Shown here: positions 15,387-24,821 of the stretch, piece after piece
Numbering within the stretch: position 1 is the first letter of the stretch
Layout: each line of letters starts with the position of its first letter
Source of the DNA: Bacteroidetes bacterium 2013_40CM_41_45
Lineage (GTDB): Bacteria > Bacteroidota > Bacteroidia > AKYH767-A > 2013-40CM-41-45
DNA length: 64,000 nt
Direction: 5' to 3'
NCBI GenBank assembly: GCA_002215675.1
Contig: NGFH01000005.1
Span: forward strand, 62,001-126,000
Program-made: the position numbers and the translations under genes
The notes under the pieces: generated by a model
The model's input: the letters and a program-made list of their open reading frames with translations, nothing else
The model's database searches: none
Told to the model about the DNA's origin: nothing

Positions 15387-16901
15387 ATGTCTAAAATTGT
15401 TTCTCTTTCAGAGCTTACCGGAATTATTTCCTCGCTAAAAAAGCAAGGAAAAAAAATTGCGCAGTGTCATGGGTGTTTTGATTTGCTGCATATTGGTCAC
15501 GTAAAACATTTTGAGTCGGCAAAAAAGATTGCAGATGTTTTAATTGTAACTGTAACTCCCGACCGGTTTGTAAATAAAGGACCCGGCCGACCGGTATTTC
15601 CTGAGAACCTTCGCCTGGAATCCATTGCTGCCCTGCAAGTGGTAGATTATGTTGCCCTGAATGAATGGCCGACAGCCGTTGAAACCATAAAATTGCTGAA
15701 GCCCGATTTTTATGTGAAGGGCCCCGATTACAAAAGGCCGGAAGAGGACATTACCCGGAACATTGGGCTGGAAGAGGATGCCGTAAAAGCTGTTGGTGGG
15801 AAATTATACATTACCGAAGACGAAACTTTTTCCTCGTCAAAAATCATCAGCGCACGCATGAGCAAACTGGACGATTCGGTGCAATCGTATATCAGCAATC
15901 TTAAAAAAGATTTTTCGGGTGATGACGTAGTAAAAGAAATTGAAAGGGCAAAAAGTTTGCGTGCACTCGTTATTGGCGATACCATTATTGACGAGTATCA
16001 TTACTGCACGCCTTTGGGAAAATCATCAAAATCCCCAACCATTTCCACCATTTTTAAATACGGGCAATCCTTTGCAGGTGGTGTGCTTGCTATCGCTAAC
16101 CACATCAGCCAGTTTACTGAACAGGTTGACTTACTTACTTGCCTGGGAAAAGAAAATTCACAGGAGGAACTTATCCGCTCAAAGCTGAATAAAAAAATAA
16201 ATACAAATTTTTTCTACCGTGCAGACGGAACCACCAATACGAAGAGAAGATACCTGGATACTTATCTCGACACCAAACTTTTCGAGGTAACGTTCATGAA
16301 TGATAAACGAATCACCATTGAATTGGAAGAACAAATTATTGCACAACTGAAATCAATGATTGATGGTTTAGACATGATAGTGGTTGCTGATTTCGGGCAC
16401 GGAATGATTACACCGGCAATTATTAAGTTTCTCGAAAGTTCCGGGAAATTCCTGGCTGTAAACGCTCAGACCAACAGTAATAACTACGGCTTTAATTACA
16501 TTACAAAATACACATATGCCGGTTTTATTTCCATTGATGAAAAAGAACTGCGTCTTCCCTTCGGGGATAATTACAGTTCTGTTGAAACACTTATAAAAAA
16601 GCTCAGCGATATTACTCGTTGTAATAAAATCCTGATTACGCTTGGACAGGCCGGATGCGTTTACTTCGATAAAAATAATTTTTATCGCGTGCCCGCATTC
16701 GCAACTTCTGTAAAGGATTCCGTGGGTGCCGGTGATGCGGTGCTGTCGGTTACATCGCTGCTGGCAAAGCAAGATACGCCTGCGCTGCTGGTTCCGTTTA
16801 TCGGGAATTGTGTAGGGGCACAGGCCGTGGAAGTTATAGGCAATGAGCACCCGGTTTATAAAGACAAACTAAAAAAGTATATCAGTTATTTCTTAAAATG
16901 A
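15387..16901 (+). CDS. Bifunctional nucleotidyltransferase-PfkB kinase (HldE-like, inverted domain order)
   Basis: The 504 residues hold two domains of the heptose-activation pathway. Residues 1-145 are a nucleotidyltransferase with 'HGCFDLLHIGHVKHFESAK' (HxGH) and 'FYVKGPDYK'. Residues 180-504 are a ribokinase/PfkB-type sugar kinase with 'GDTIIDEYHYC' and the catalytic 'DSVGAGDAVLS'. HldE of E. coli has the kinase first and the nucleotidyltransferase last, so here the order is reversed. Together with the SIS isomerase just downstream it would turn sedoheptulose phosphate into an NDP-heptose-like donor. Whether the base is ADP or CDP cannot be read. Confidence 0.85.
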   Translation: MSKIVSLSELTGIISSLKKQGKKIAQCHGCFDLLHIGHVKHFESAKKIADVLIVTVTPDRFVNKGPGRPVFPENLRLESIAALQVVDYVALNEWPTAVETIKLLKPDFYVKGPDYKRPEEDITRNIGLEEDAVKAVGGKLYITEDETFSSSKIISARMSKLDDSVQSYISNLKKDFSGDDVVKEIERAKSLRALVIGDTIIDEYHYCTPLGKSSKSPTISTIFKYGQSFAGGVLAIANHISQFTEQVDLLTCLGKENSQEELIRSKLNKKINTNFFYRADGTTNTKRRYLDTYLDTKLFEVTFMNDKRITIELEEQIIAQLKSMIDGLDMIVVADFGHGMITPAIIKFLESSGKFLAVNAQTNSNNYGFNYITKYTYAGFISIDEKELRLPFGDNYSSVETLIKKLSDITRCNKILITLGQAGCVYFDKNNFYRVPAFATSVKDSVGAGDAVLSVTSLLAKQDTPALLVPFIGNCVGAQAVEVIGNEHPVYKDKLKKYISYFLK

Positions 16902-16905
16902 AAAC

Positions 16906-17520
16906 ATGACCATACAGGAATTCACAAAAAAATATTTCACTTCGTTTGATGAAGCGGTAAACCAAATTACCGTTACAGACAGCGCACAGAATAAAATTGG
17001 ATTTGCAGAGGCAGTGGAGACCATCGTTTCCATGTTGAAGAAGGTGCAGTTGCAAAACAAAAAATTAATGATGGTGGGTAATGGGGGTAGTGCTTCCATT
17101 TGCAGCCACATGGCAGTGGACTATTGGAAGAACGGGAATATCAAATCAACTGCTTTCAATGATTCATCGCTGCTCACCACCGTGTCGAACGATTACAGTT
17201 TTGCGGAAGTATTTTCCAAAACTATTGAAATGTTTGGAGAGGAAGGCGATATGCTTTATTGTATCAGCAGCTCGGGTAAATCGGTAAATATTCTTAATGC
17301 TGCCAATGAAGCGCTGAAGAAAAAATGCAATGTCATTACATTTTCCGGTTTCAGCGGAGATAACCCGCTTCGCAAAAAAGGGATTTTCAATTTTCATGTT
17401 CCTGCATTCTCATATGGCTATTGCGAAATCCTGCATCTTTTTATCATCCATGCTATTCTTGATGCAAAGATGTATTGCGATGATGGCGTTGATATTTTCA
17501 ATGCCAATCAGAAAAAATAA
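16906..17520 (+). CDS. gmhA: SIS-domain sugar isomerase (GmhA-like)
   Basis: The 204 residues carry the SIS isomerase signatures: 'MMVGNGGSASICSHMAVDYW' (about 44-63), 'ISSSGKSVNILNAA' and the C-terminal 'YCEILHLFIIHAILD'. They resemble sedoheptulose-7-phosphate isomerase, which makes heptose 7-phosphate. The start is 5 bases after the HldE-like gene, so they are co-transcribed. A GmhB-like phosphatase is encoded 18 kb away (35794). A decayed relative of this gene's last 46 codons lies at 18472-18614. Confidence 0.8.
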   Translation: MTIQEFTKKYFTSFDEAVNQITVTDSAQNKIGFAEAVETIVSMLKKVQLQNKKLMMVGNGGSASICSHMAVDYWKNGNIKSTAFNDSSLLTTVSNDYSFAEVFSKTIEMFGEEGDMLYCISSSGKSVNILNAANEALKKKCNVITFSGFSGDNPLRKKGIFNFHVPAFSYGYCEILHLFIIHAILDAKMYCDDGVDIFNANQKK

Positions 17521-17573
17521 TTTAGCGCTATCTTCTGTTCCTTTTGGTTAAACTTTATCAAATCTAAATTTTA

Positions 17574-18395
17574 ATGAGCCGTGGAAAAGCCTTTTTGTCG
17601 TTCGTGAAACTTTTTTTTACGGACACAAAATATTTATTGAAAGAGCTTTTAAAATATACAAACGAAGCGGAAAAAAGAATTTACGTTCAAAAAAAATTGG
17701 ATTTTAAAACGGGGCTTCCTCTTGTTGATTTGGCGGAAATTGTTCCTCATTTTACAGAAGAAATTTCAAATTATACTTTCCTCGAAGGAACATCGCACAC
17801 TATAGATATCGCATTCATAAAAGCTGTTTGCCGGCAATACGAAAGATGTAACTATTTGGAAATCGGCTCCTGGAGGGGCGAGAGCCTTTTTAACATTGCA
17901 CCCGTAGTTTCTCAATGCACTTCCATAAGTTTTTCTCCAGACCAGGTATTGTCCCGTTTCAACAACAAAATTATGGCAAATTCCCTGCGGATTTTTTCTA
18001 AGGGAATCAAAAATGTCAGGCACATTGAAGCAGACTCTTTGACTTTTAATTTTGACAGTATTAATGAGAAGTTTGATGTCATATTTGTTGATGGAGACCA
18101 TACGTACGAAGGTGTAAAATCGGATACACAGAATGCTTTTAGAATGTTAAAAGATGAATCTTCAATTATCATTTTTCACGACTGCGGGTTTGCTTTTGAA
18201 GATAATCGTTACGAAGTAATTGCCGGAATAATAGACGGAGCTCCACCTGAAAAAAGACAATTTATTTATCGTGTATCCAATACATTGTGTGGCATATACA
18301 CAACACGTAAACTTAATTTATTGAAGAAAACCAATCCGCAATTTCCAAATAAAGTATTTACAGTTCAGATAAAACAAGAACCTTTTTTAACGTAA
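17574..18395 (+). CDS. Class I SAM methyltransferase (CmcI/Mtf24-like)
   Basis: The 273 residues have an N-terminal helical part, then 'NYLEIGSWRGESLFNIAPVV' (motif I, about 100-119), 'FDVIFVDGDHTYEGVKSDTQ' (about 164-183), and 'SIIIFHDCG' after it. This pattern (VDGDHTYE and HDC) belongs to the methyltransferase family around CmcI and sugar O-methyltransferases, in which acidic and His residues bind a metal. It lies 54 bases behind the isomerase and before a decayed copy of the isomerase's end, so it may have been inserted into a formerly contiguous locus. The substrate is unknown. Confidence 0.8.
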   Translation: MSRGKAFLSFVKLFFTDTKYLLKELLKYTNEAEKRIYVQKKLDFKTGLPLVDLAEIVPHFTEEISNYTFLEGTSHTIDIAFIKAVCRQYERCNYLEIGSWRGESLFNIAPVVSQCTSISFSPDQVLSRFNNKIMANSLRIFSKGIKNVRHIEADSLTFNFDSINEKFDVIFVDGDHTYEGVKSDTQNAFRMLKDESSIIIFHDCGFAFEDNRYEVIAGIIDGAPPEKRQFIYRVSNTLCGIYTTRKLNLLKKTNPQFPNKVFTVQIKQEPFLT

Positions 18396-18471
18396 CTTCA
18401 TAATTATTTTTTGCAATAATTAAGATGCGGGGTCAGTAGCTTTTAATACAAATATGAGAATGGAACCGCCA

Positions 18472-18614
18472 ATGCTATAAAACCTCTTCGTAAAAAAGCG
18501 ACCATCAATTTTCATGTTCCGGCATTTTCATACGGCTACTGTGAAATCCTCCATCTTATTATCCATACTATTTTGGAAGCAAAGATGTTTTGTTATAACG
18601 GCATTGATATTTGA
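18472..18614 (+). pseudogene. Decayed copy of the 3' end of the SIS isomerase gene
   Basis: The frame still reads 'KPLRKKATINFHVPAFSYG' and continues to 'KMFCYNGIDI' before a stop, matching the isomerase end (17354-17500) with several silent and conservative changes, one in-frame 3-base loss and one 1-base loss that brings the early stop. There is no start codon and no upstream part of the gene. Confidence 0.85.
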
Positions 18615-19060
18615 ATGCCGATCAGAGAAAAACTGAAGGTAAATTTCCCACTAGGAGAAAAAATCATTACGCACTATTACGTATTCTCTATACGTACAAA
18701 TCCTGAGAAAAAGATTCGCAGAAATACGTAGGTAAGAATAGTACTTCTGCTGACTATATCTGTTTTTCCATTGTCCATTTTTGATGGGTTATTTTTTTCT
18801 CATCATCTCGACAATCTTTCAGATGCGGTTAACCAGCCTACAAACAATTTTCTTTCTTCAAAGTGACCGAGCAACCGTTTCATTTAATAATATAATTCTT
18901 CCCATCTGCCGCAATGGTATTTAAAACAGAAAGGAGATGCGCCATGACATAGCTTACATTAAACCGAAAAAGATTTCGATAATGTTTTTTTCGCAATCAA
19001 CACAAGGCATCCACGAGTGCTTATAAAAAAATATTTCTTAAAGATTTAATAATTACTAAC
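18615..19060. other. Intergenic stretch without visible gene
   Basis: About 445 bases separate the decayed isomerase end from the fibre protein gene. I find no reading frame of note. One near-palindrome (tacgtattctctatacgta, 18679-18697) stands out. The start of the fibre gene is preceded by AT-rich sequence only. Confidence 0.5.
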
Positions 19061-21277
19061 ATGAAAAATAAAATAAAACAAAATATTCTCAAAATATTTA
19101 CTGCAACAATAATTGTAGTGATGATAACGACAAGTTACGCTATAGGTCAATGGACAACAAATGGTGTTAATATTTACAACAATAACCTTGGCTATGTTGG
19201 ATTCAATAACACAAATAATTTTACAAATCCCGCTTACCAAATAGATTGCAAAGGGGATATCAATGTTAATTTGGCAGTTTCTAACGCAAGCGCGTTTCGT
19301 ATAGGTGGCAACCGCATGCTCTGGAACAACAATAACCTCACTGATCTTTTCGTAGGATATCAGGCTGGCAACACAGGAATGAGTGGTCATGCTAATGTTT
19401 TAATTGGTGATAGTGTGGGAAATGCAATTACAACCGGATATTACAATGTAGGAGTTGGATCTAAAGCACTTCTTAACACTACAACGTCTTATGGTACAAC
19501 CGCTGTCGGTTTTTGGGCGGCTAAGTTCAATACCATCGGATGTGGCCTAACTGCTGTTGGTGAAGAGGCGCTTCGGGATAACACCACAGGAAATAGTAAC
19601 ACCGGATTGGGCACAGCAGCGGTTCATTCTAATAAAACAGGCTCCTTTAATGTTTGTGTTGGTAGTAACGCGGGGTCTGGTGTCCTGGGTAAAAGTTACA
19701 GTTATAATTCATTTTTTGGAGCATTATCAGGACAAAGCATTGCAGAAGGAGGCAGTAATGTATTTTTAGGTTATAGTGCTGGTCAGGCTAATAGTTATTC
19801 AAGTGACAATGTTGCTGTAGGGCATAGTGCATTATATACTCAATCATACACAAATACTAACACTGCATATAGCAGCTACAATACCGCAGTCGGAAACTAC
19901 GCGCTTTATTCAAATCAACCCACCACCTCAACTAATGGCAGATATAATTCTGCTTTGGGATACAATGCTCTCCGTTCAAATGCCACGGGTATAGGCAATG
20001 TAGCTTGCGGCCACGAAGCCGGTTATTCGAATACAGGAACATCTAATGTTTATGTCGGAGCTGCTGCCGGTTATACCAATACTGCTTCTTATAGCACTTT
20101 TCTTGGCTATGCAGCTGGATATGCTAATACTTCAGGTGCCTACAACTCTTTTGTTGGATACAGTGCAGGACAAGCAAACACAACTGGCGGTGGTAATACT
20201 TTTGTAGGTTTAGACGCAGGGTACACACAAACTGATGCGGATAGTAATTCCGCCGTAGGATTACAGGCTTTAGGGTCAACAACGGGTGGAACCAACTTAG
20301 CCGGAAGCAACGCAGCCCTTGGATATAAAGCAGGATTTGCTAACACAACAGGGTATAGGAACACCTTTATCGGTTCTATTGCTGACGCAAATGCGAATAA
20401 CTATAACAATTGCGGTGCCATAGGATACAATACTGTGGTTACCGCCAGCAATAAAATTTTTATGGGGGATCTGAATCTTATCGGTTGTTATAATGTGACA
20501 GGTGTCTGGGGTATGTACAGTGATGCACGTTTTAAAATTAATGTGAAAGAAGAAGTAAAGGGCTTGGAGTTTATAAACAAGCTGCGCCCCGTAACGTATA
20601 ATTATGATACAAAAAAGCTTAATGATTTCCTTCATCCAAACAAGGAACAATATAAGGATAGCCTAGGAAAGGTTGTAACCAGTAGTAATGATGATTTTAC
20701 AGAATCTACTAAGAGAATTCATTCAGGTTTTATTGCACAAGAAGTAGAAGTGGCATCTAAAGAATGTGACTTTACCTCATCTATAGTAGGAGCGCCTGCT
20801 AATAGTAATGACCTTTATACTATTAATTTGTCAGAATTTGTAGTTCCCCTGGTGAAAGCCGTGCAGGAACTCAGTGCAAAATTGCAAACTCTGGATTCCA
20901 CTAATCAATCTTTGCAAAATCAACTTAATAAATTGCGGGGCCAACATCCTGTTTCATCTACACTGGATAATAGTTCAAATAGGTTAACTGCAATTGATGT
21001 TACACTCTTATCTGGCTCAATAGTACTTGACCAGAATCAACCCAATCCATTCAGGGAACAAACAATCATTACCTACTTCATACCTGATGATTCAAGGGAT
21101 GTAAAAATCATCTTTACAGATTCAAAAGGTACTGTATTAAAGGAAGTCGAAATTACACAAACCGGTCAGGGACAATTGAACGTGTATGCACAGGATTTAT
21201 CGAGCGGTATATATTCCTATACATTAGTAGCCGATGGAATAACCATAGATTCAAAGAAAATGGTCTGCAACAAATAA
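19061..21277 (+). CDS. Trimeric fibre-like surface protein with S74 chaperone domain, T9SS cargo
   Basis: The 738 residues start with a Sec signal (residues 1-28, ending 'SYAIGQ'). Residues about 90-470 are many short 'NTALGYNALxSNTTG'-type repeats as in head domains of trimeric adhesins and tail-fibre-like proteins. Residues about 485-620 match the peptidase S74 intramolecular chaperone, with 'YSDARFKINVKEEVKGLEFI' and 'RPVTYNYD', 'HSGFIAQEVE'. A short coiled coil (about 605-630) and a type A sorting domain (about 655-738) follow, ending in a Lys-rich strand. The S74 Ser of SDAR is present. S74 domains usually sit at the extreme C-terminus, so a sorting domain behind one is unusual. Confidence 0.85.
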   Translation: MKNKIKQNILKIFTATIIVVMITTSYAIGQWTTNGVNIYNNNLGYVGFNNTNNFTNPAYQIDCKGDINVNLAVSNASAFRIGGNRMLWNNNNLTDLFVGYQAGNTGMSGHANVLIGDSVGNAITTGYYNVGVGSKALLNTTTSYGTTAVGFWAAKFNTIGCGLTAVGEEALRDNTTGNSNTGLGTAAVHSNKTGSFNVCVGSNAGSGVLGKSYSYNSFFGALSGQSIAEGGSNVFLGYSAGQANSYSSDNVAVGHSALYTQSYTNTNTAYSSYNTAVGNYALYSNQPTTSTNGRYNSALGYNALRSNATGIGNVACGHEAGYSNTGTSNVYVGAAAGYTNTASYSTFLGYAAGYANTSGAYNSFVGYSAGQANTTGGGNTFVGLDAGYTQTDADSNSAVGLQALGSTTGGTNLAGSNAALGYKAGFANTTGYRNTFIGSIADANANNYNNCGAIGYNTVVTASNKIFMGDLNLIGCYNVTGVWGMYSDARFKINVKEEVKGLEFINKLRPVTYNYDTKKLNDFLHPNKEQYKDSLGKVVTSSNDDFTESTKRIHSGFIAQEVEVASKECDFTSSIVGAPANSNDLYTINLSEFVVPLVKAVQELSAKLQTLDSTNQSLQNQLNKLRGQHPVSSTLDNSSNRLTAIDVTLLSGSIVLDQNQPNPFREQTIITYFIPDDSRDVKIIFTDSKGTVLKEVEITQTGQGQLNVYAQDLSSGIYSYTLVADGITIDSKKMVCNK

Positions 21278-21301
21278 CCATAGGTTCATGTTTTTCCGAA
21301 G

Positions 21302-21331
21302 GGGTTATCCTTAACAGGATGACCCTTTTTT
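21302..21331 (+). terminator. Terminator after fibre protein gene
   Basis: A 10-bp stem (GGGTTATCCT with AGGATGACCC, one wobble pair, 4-base loop) is followed by six T. Confidence 0.85.
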
Positions 21332-21452
21332 ATGAAAAAAATTTCTTAAAATTACAAGAAGCAATTAGCAAAAGCCGTTTCATAATTTCATTTTAAACCA
21401 GGGGCAAATTAAATAATAAGTTTTAGTCTCATACGTGTTTTCTTCATCTCAT

Positions 21453-21460
21453 TATCTTTG
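21453..21460 (+). promoter_or_regulatory. -7 box before acyl-CoA carboxylase gene
   Basis: TATCTTTG matches TAnnTTTG, 20 bases before the ATG at 21480. No convincing -33 box is seen. Confidence 0.5.
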
Positions 21461-21479
21461 AGCGCCATCACTCCACAAA

Positions 21480-23108
21480 ATGAACGCAGATTTTAACAGG
21501 AACGAAGACCATATGAAGCTTCTTTTGAGCCACCTCAGCGAAAAGATAGAGAAGATAAAAGCGGGAGGCGGAAAGAAGAATGCCGACCGGCAGCGAGAGC
21601 TTGGAAAACTTCTTGCCCGTGAGCGCATTGCTGAACTCATTGACCCCGGCAGCCGCTTTTTTGAATTCGGCACGCTGGCAGCGGATGGAATGTATGAAGA
21701 ATACGGAGGTTGTCCGGCAGCGGGTGTCATTACGGGAATTGGCTATGTTTCCGGAAGGCAGTGTGTGATTGTGGCTAACGATGCCACCGTAAAAGCCGGT
21801 GCATGGTTTCCTATGGCGGGAAAGAAAAATCTTCGTGCGCAGGAAATTTCCATCGAGAACCGCCTGCCCATTATTTATTTGGTTGACAGTGCCGGAGTCT
21901 TTCTACCCATGCAGGATGAAATATTTCCGGACAAGGAACACTTCGGAAGAATTTTCCGCAATAATGCCATCATGTCTTCTATGGGGATTATACAGGTGGC
22001 TGCCATTATGGGAAGCTGCGTTGCAGGCGGAGCTTACCTTCCTGTAATGAGCGATGAAGCAATGATTGTGGATAAAACCGGAAGCATTTTTCTTGCCGGA
22101 AGCTACCTGGTAAAAGCTGCCATAGGTGAAAACATTGATAACGAAACGCTGGGAGGGGCAACAACGCAGAGTGAAATTTCGGGAGTAACGGATAATAAAT
22201 TTAAAGACGATAAAGCAGCTATTGAACATATCCGTAATATTTTTTCTATGCTTGGCGCTAAAGAAGAAGCGGGGTTCGACAGAGCAAAACCGAAAGAACC
22301 AAAGCTGAGCCTTGAAGAAATTTTAGGGCTCATTCCTTCCGACCCCAGCAAGCAATACGATATGCACGAGGTGATTCACCGCCTTACAGATGGCAGCGCC
22401 TTTGATGAATATAAAGATGGTTACGGCCAGAGTATTGTTTGCGGTTACGGACGCATAGAAGGATGGGCGGTGGGAATTGTAGCCAACCAGAGAAAAGTAG
22501 TGAAAACAAAAAAGGGTGAGATGCAGTTTGGCGGAGTTATTTATTCTGACTCTGCCGACAAGGCGACACGGTTTATCATGAACTGCAACCAGCGCAGGGT
22601 TCCACTCGTGTTTTTGCAGGATGTCACCGGTTTCATGGTGGGTTCCCGTGCCGAGCATGGAGGCATTATTAAAGACGGTGCCAAAATGGTGAATGCAGTT
22701 GCTAACTCTGTAGTACCAAAATTCACAGTGATTATTGGCAACTCATACGGTGCGGGTAATTATGCTATGTGCGGCAAGGCGTATGACCCGCGTATTATTG
22801 TTGCATGGCCTACTGCGCAGATTGCTGTAATGGGCGGAGCGCAGGCGGCAAACACATTGCTCCAGATACAAGTGAGTTCCCTGAAGGCAAAAGGAAAAAC
22901 AATTACTGCAGAAGAAGAAAATAATCTGCTCAAAAAAATTACCGATAGATATACCAGCCAGCTCTCCCCTCATTATGCTGCTGCCCGCATGTGGGTGGAT
23001 GAAATCATCAATCCGCTTGATACAAGAAAAATTATTTCCATGGGAATTGAAGCCGCAAACCACTCCCCTATTACAAAACCGTTTAATGTAGGGGTGATAC
23101 AGACTTAG
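21480..23108 (+). CDS. Acyl-CoA carboxylase, carboxyltransferase (beta) subunit
   Basis: The 542 residues fit the biotin-dependent acyl-CoA carboxyltransferase family (methylcrotonyl- or propionyl-CoA carboxylase beta). The N-terminus 'MNADFNRNEDHMKLLLSHL' and the motif 'GGGKKNADRQRELGKLLARE' are typical of the methylcrotonyl type. Two crotonase-like halves carry 'GSCVAGGAYLPVMSDEA' (about 182-198) and 'GNSYGAGNYAMCGKAYDPR' (about 420), which form the two oxyanion holes. The alpha (biotin) subunit is not nearby. The acyl-CoA could be methylcrotonyl-CoA from leucine breakdown. Length is normal. Confidence 0.88.
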   Translation: MNADFNRNEDHMKLLLSHLSEKIEKIKAGGGKKNADRQRELGKLLARERIAELIDPGSRFFEFGTLAADGMYEEYGGCPAAGVITGIGYVSGRQCVIVANDATVKAGAWFPMAGKKNLRAQEISIENRLPIIYLVDSAGVFLPMQDEIFPDKEHFGRIFRNNAIMSSMGIIQVAAIMGSCVAGGAYLPVMSDEAMIVDKTGSIFLAGSYLVKAAIGENIDNETLGGATTQSEISGVTDNKFKDDKAAIEHIRNIFSMLGAKEEAGFDRAKPKEPKLSLEEILGLIPSDPSKQYDMHEVIHRLTDGSAFDEYKDGYGQSIVCGYGRIEGWAVGIVANQRKVVKTKKGEMQFGGVIYSDSADKATRFIMNCNQRRVPLVFLQDVTGFMVGSRAEHGGIIKDGAKMVNAVANSVVPKFTVIIGNSYGAGNYAMCGKAYDPRIIVAWPTAQIAVMGGAQAANTLLQIQVSSLKAKGKTITAEEENNLLKKITDRYTSQLSPHYAAARMWVDEIINPLDTRKIISMGIEAANHSPITKPFNVGVIQT

Positions 23109-23111
23109 CAT

Positions 23112-23222
23112 TTCAAGAAATGGTTCTCGCAAAGAACGCTAAGTTTCCGCAAAGGTCGCTGAGAGAATTATTGTCTTTTTGGCGAACTTTGCGTTTCCCT
23201 TTGCGAACTCTGCGTGAAATTT
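23112..23222. repeat. Palindromic dispersed intergenic repeat
   Basis: A 110-base stretch holds alternating 'cgcaaag'/'gctaag' and 'ctttgcg' words in inverted arrangement (for example tctcgcaaagaacgc and gcgaactttgcg), giving a long imperfect hairpin. This style of intergenic repeat recurs in genomes of Bacteroidota and others. No protein is encoded. Confidence 0.65.
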
Positions 23223-23280
23223 TTTTTATTCAATACACCACCGCCTTGCCCGAATAAATCTTTTACGTAACGAAAATTTT

Positions 23281-24702
23281 TCAGGCCTTAGGTTTAATGT
23301 TTTGATTGGTCCGGAAAAAATTGTCAGGATCATATTTAGCTTTCAGCCTGGATAGTTTTTCCATGTTTTTGCCAAATGCAGAGGAAACTAATTGTTCTCC
23401 TTCACTGATAAAATTCACATAAACTCCGCCTGTTGAATATTTTGCAGTTGCGTCAAAAAGTTTGCGCGCCCATTCAGCGCAACGGTCATCTTCCGGTTTG
23501 TCCTGCCATCGCGCATGTATATTCATCACAAAGTTTGCATCACGGTGAGGATAAGCTGTTGCATCAGGGGAAAGGCGATTTATCTGTCCTCCCAATTGAC
23601 CTAGAAAAATTTCGCTGTGAGGTGAAGGTAATTTCGTAGTATAATCAAGCAACGTATCCATCAATTCATCCGAAAGTGTGACGAAGTTGTGAGACTTCCA
23701 GTAATTGCGGAAGCCGGGCGTAAGTAACGGGTCCAGGCTTTGCTGCCAGCCTTCAAACGGAACCGTGCCAATTACATCGGCAATGGGTTGACCGAATTTG
23801 CGCAATGGTTCCAAAGCTTTTTCTCCCTCCTTTATGCCTCCTGCGTAAATGGCAGCAATAACAAAGACTTCCTTTCCATGAACATCCTGCGGAAGAAAAG
23901 GCAGAGGAGGCGCCTTGCGCAAGACGCACCAGCAGGTAAGCTTATCATCTGCATTGGAGACAAAGCTGTTGTAATACCTGAAAACCTTTGGAGCGTCTTT
24001 GAAAGGATGAATAATTAACCCGGCCAAAACCTGTGGACCCACGGGATGCAAACGGAATGTAAAAGAAGTTACAATACCGAAGTTACCTCCTCCGCCTTGC
24101 AAAGCCCACAAGAGGTCTGCTTCTCCGCCCTCGCCTGCCTGGGTTATCTTTCCATCTGCAGTAACCACTTCGGCTGAAAGAAGATTATCGGCCGTTAATC
24201 CATAGCTGCGGCTAAGCCAGCCAAAGCCGCCACCCAGAGTTAATCCGGCAATGCCCGTGGTGGAATTGATGCCCAGCGGAACAGCCATGCCATATGCTTG
24301 TGTTTCATGGTCGACATTTCGCAGTGTGCAACCGGCTCCTACCTTAGCAGTTCTGCCTGATGCATTCACCGATACCGATTTCATAGGCGAGAGGTTAATC
24401 ATCAAAGCTCCATCGGCCGAGGCAAGGCCTGCAATGTTATGTCCTCCTCCTTTAACACAGGTCAGCAGATTGTTCTCACGGGCAAACTTTACACATGCTA
24501 CAACATCTGCGGTACCCGAGCAGTTGACAACCATTGCCGGCTGCTTATCAATCATTGCATTCCACAGGGAACGCGCTTCCTGATATCCCGGTTCACCGGC
24601 GGGATAAACGGAACCGGCTAACTGAGCTTTGAATGCATCAATAGCGCTTGAAGAAATAACTTTTTTACTGCCATTGATTGAAGTGAATGTTATGTCATTC
24701 AT
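23281..24702 (-). CDS. FAD-binding oxidoreductase (berberine-bridge-enzyme-like)
   Basis: The 473 residues carry a PCMH-type FAD domain with 'CVKGGGHNIAGLASADGAL' (the His commonly bound to FAD), 'GGGFGWLSRSYGLTADNLL' and 'WALQGGGGNFGIVTSF', and a C-terminal BBE segment with 'YVNFISE' and 'LKAKYDPDNFFRTNQNI'. The second attachment Cys of bicovalent members is missing in the YGL motif, so monocovalent binding is likely. Family members oxidise sugars, alkaloids or amines with O2; the substrate is not known. It stands alone and has no signal peptide. Confidence 0.85.
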   Translation of the reverse strand: MNDITFTSINGSKKVISSSAIDAFKAQLAGSVYPAGEPGYQEARSLWNAMIDKQPAMVVNCSGTADVVACVKFARENNLLTCVKGGGHNIAGLASADGALMINLSPMKSVSVNASGRTAKVGAGCTLRNVDHETQAYGMAVPLGINSTTGIAGLTLGGGFGWLSRSYGLTADNLLSAEVVTADGKITQAGEGGEADLLWALQGGGGNFGIVTSFTFRLHPVGPQVLAGLIIHPFKDAPKVFRYYNSFVSNADDKLTCWCVLRKAPPLPFLPQDVHGKEVFVIAAIYAGGIKEGEKALEPLRKFGQPIADVIGTVPFEGWQQSLDPLLTPGFRNYWKSHNFVTLSDELMDTLLDYTTKLPSPHSEIFLGQLGGQINRLSPDATAYPHRDANFVMNIHARWQDKPEDDRCAEWARKLFDATAKYSTGGVYVNFISEGEQLVSSAFGKNMEKLSRLKAKYDPDNFFRTNQNIKPKA

Positions 24703-24821
24703 TATGTGTGATTGTTAAAGAAAGGTAAATATAAATTCAGCGATTCATTAATGAATCCTCTTTGAATTCAAAAGTAAATAAAGCGGAAGAATTTTGAAGA
24801 AAAGAGTCGCAGGAGAGAAAC

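Noticed and set aside
23112-23222. Intergenic palindromic stretch as a structured RNA
   Set aside because: The alternating cgcaaag/ctttgcg words are typical of dispersed repeats; there is no sign of a conserved RNA fold or promoter.
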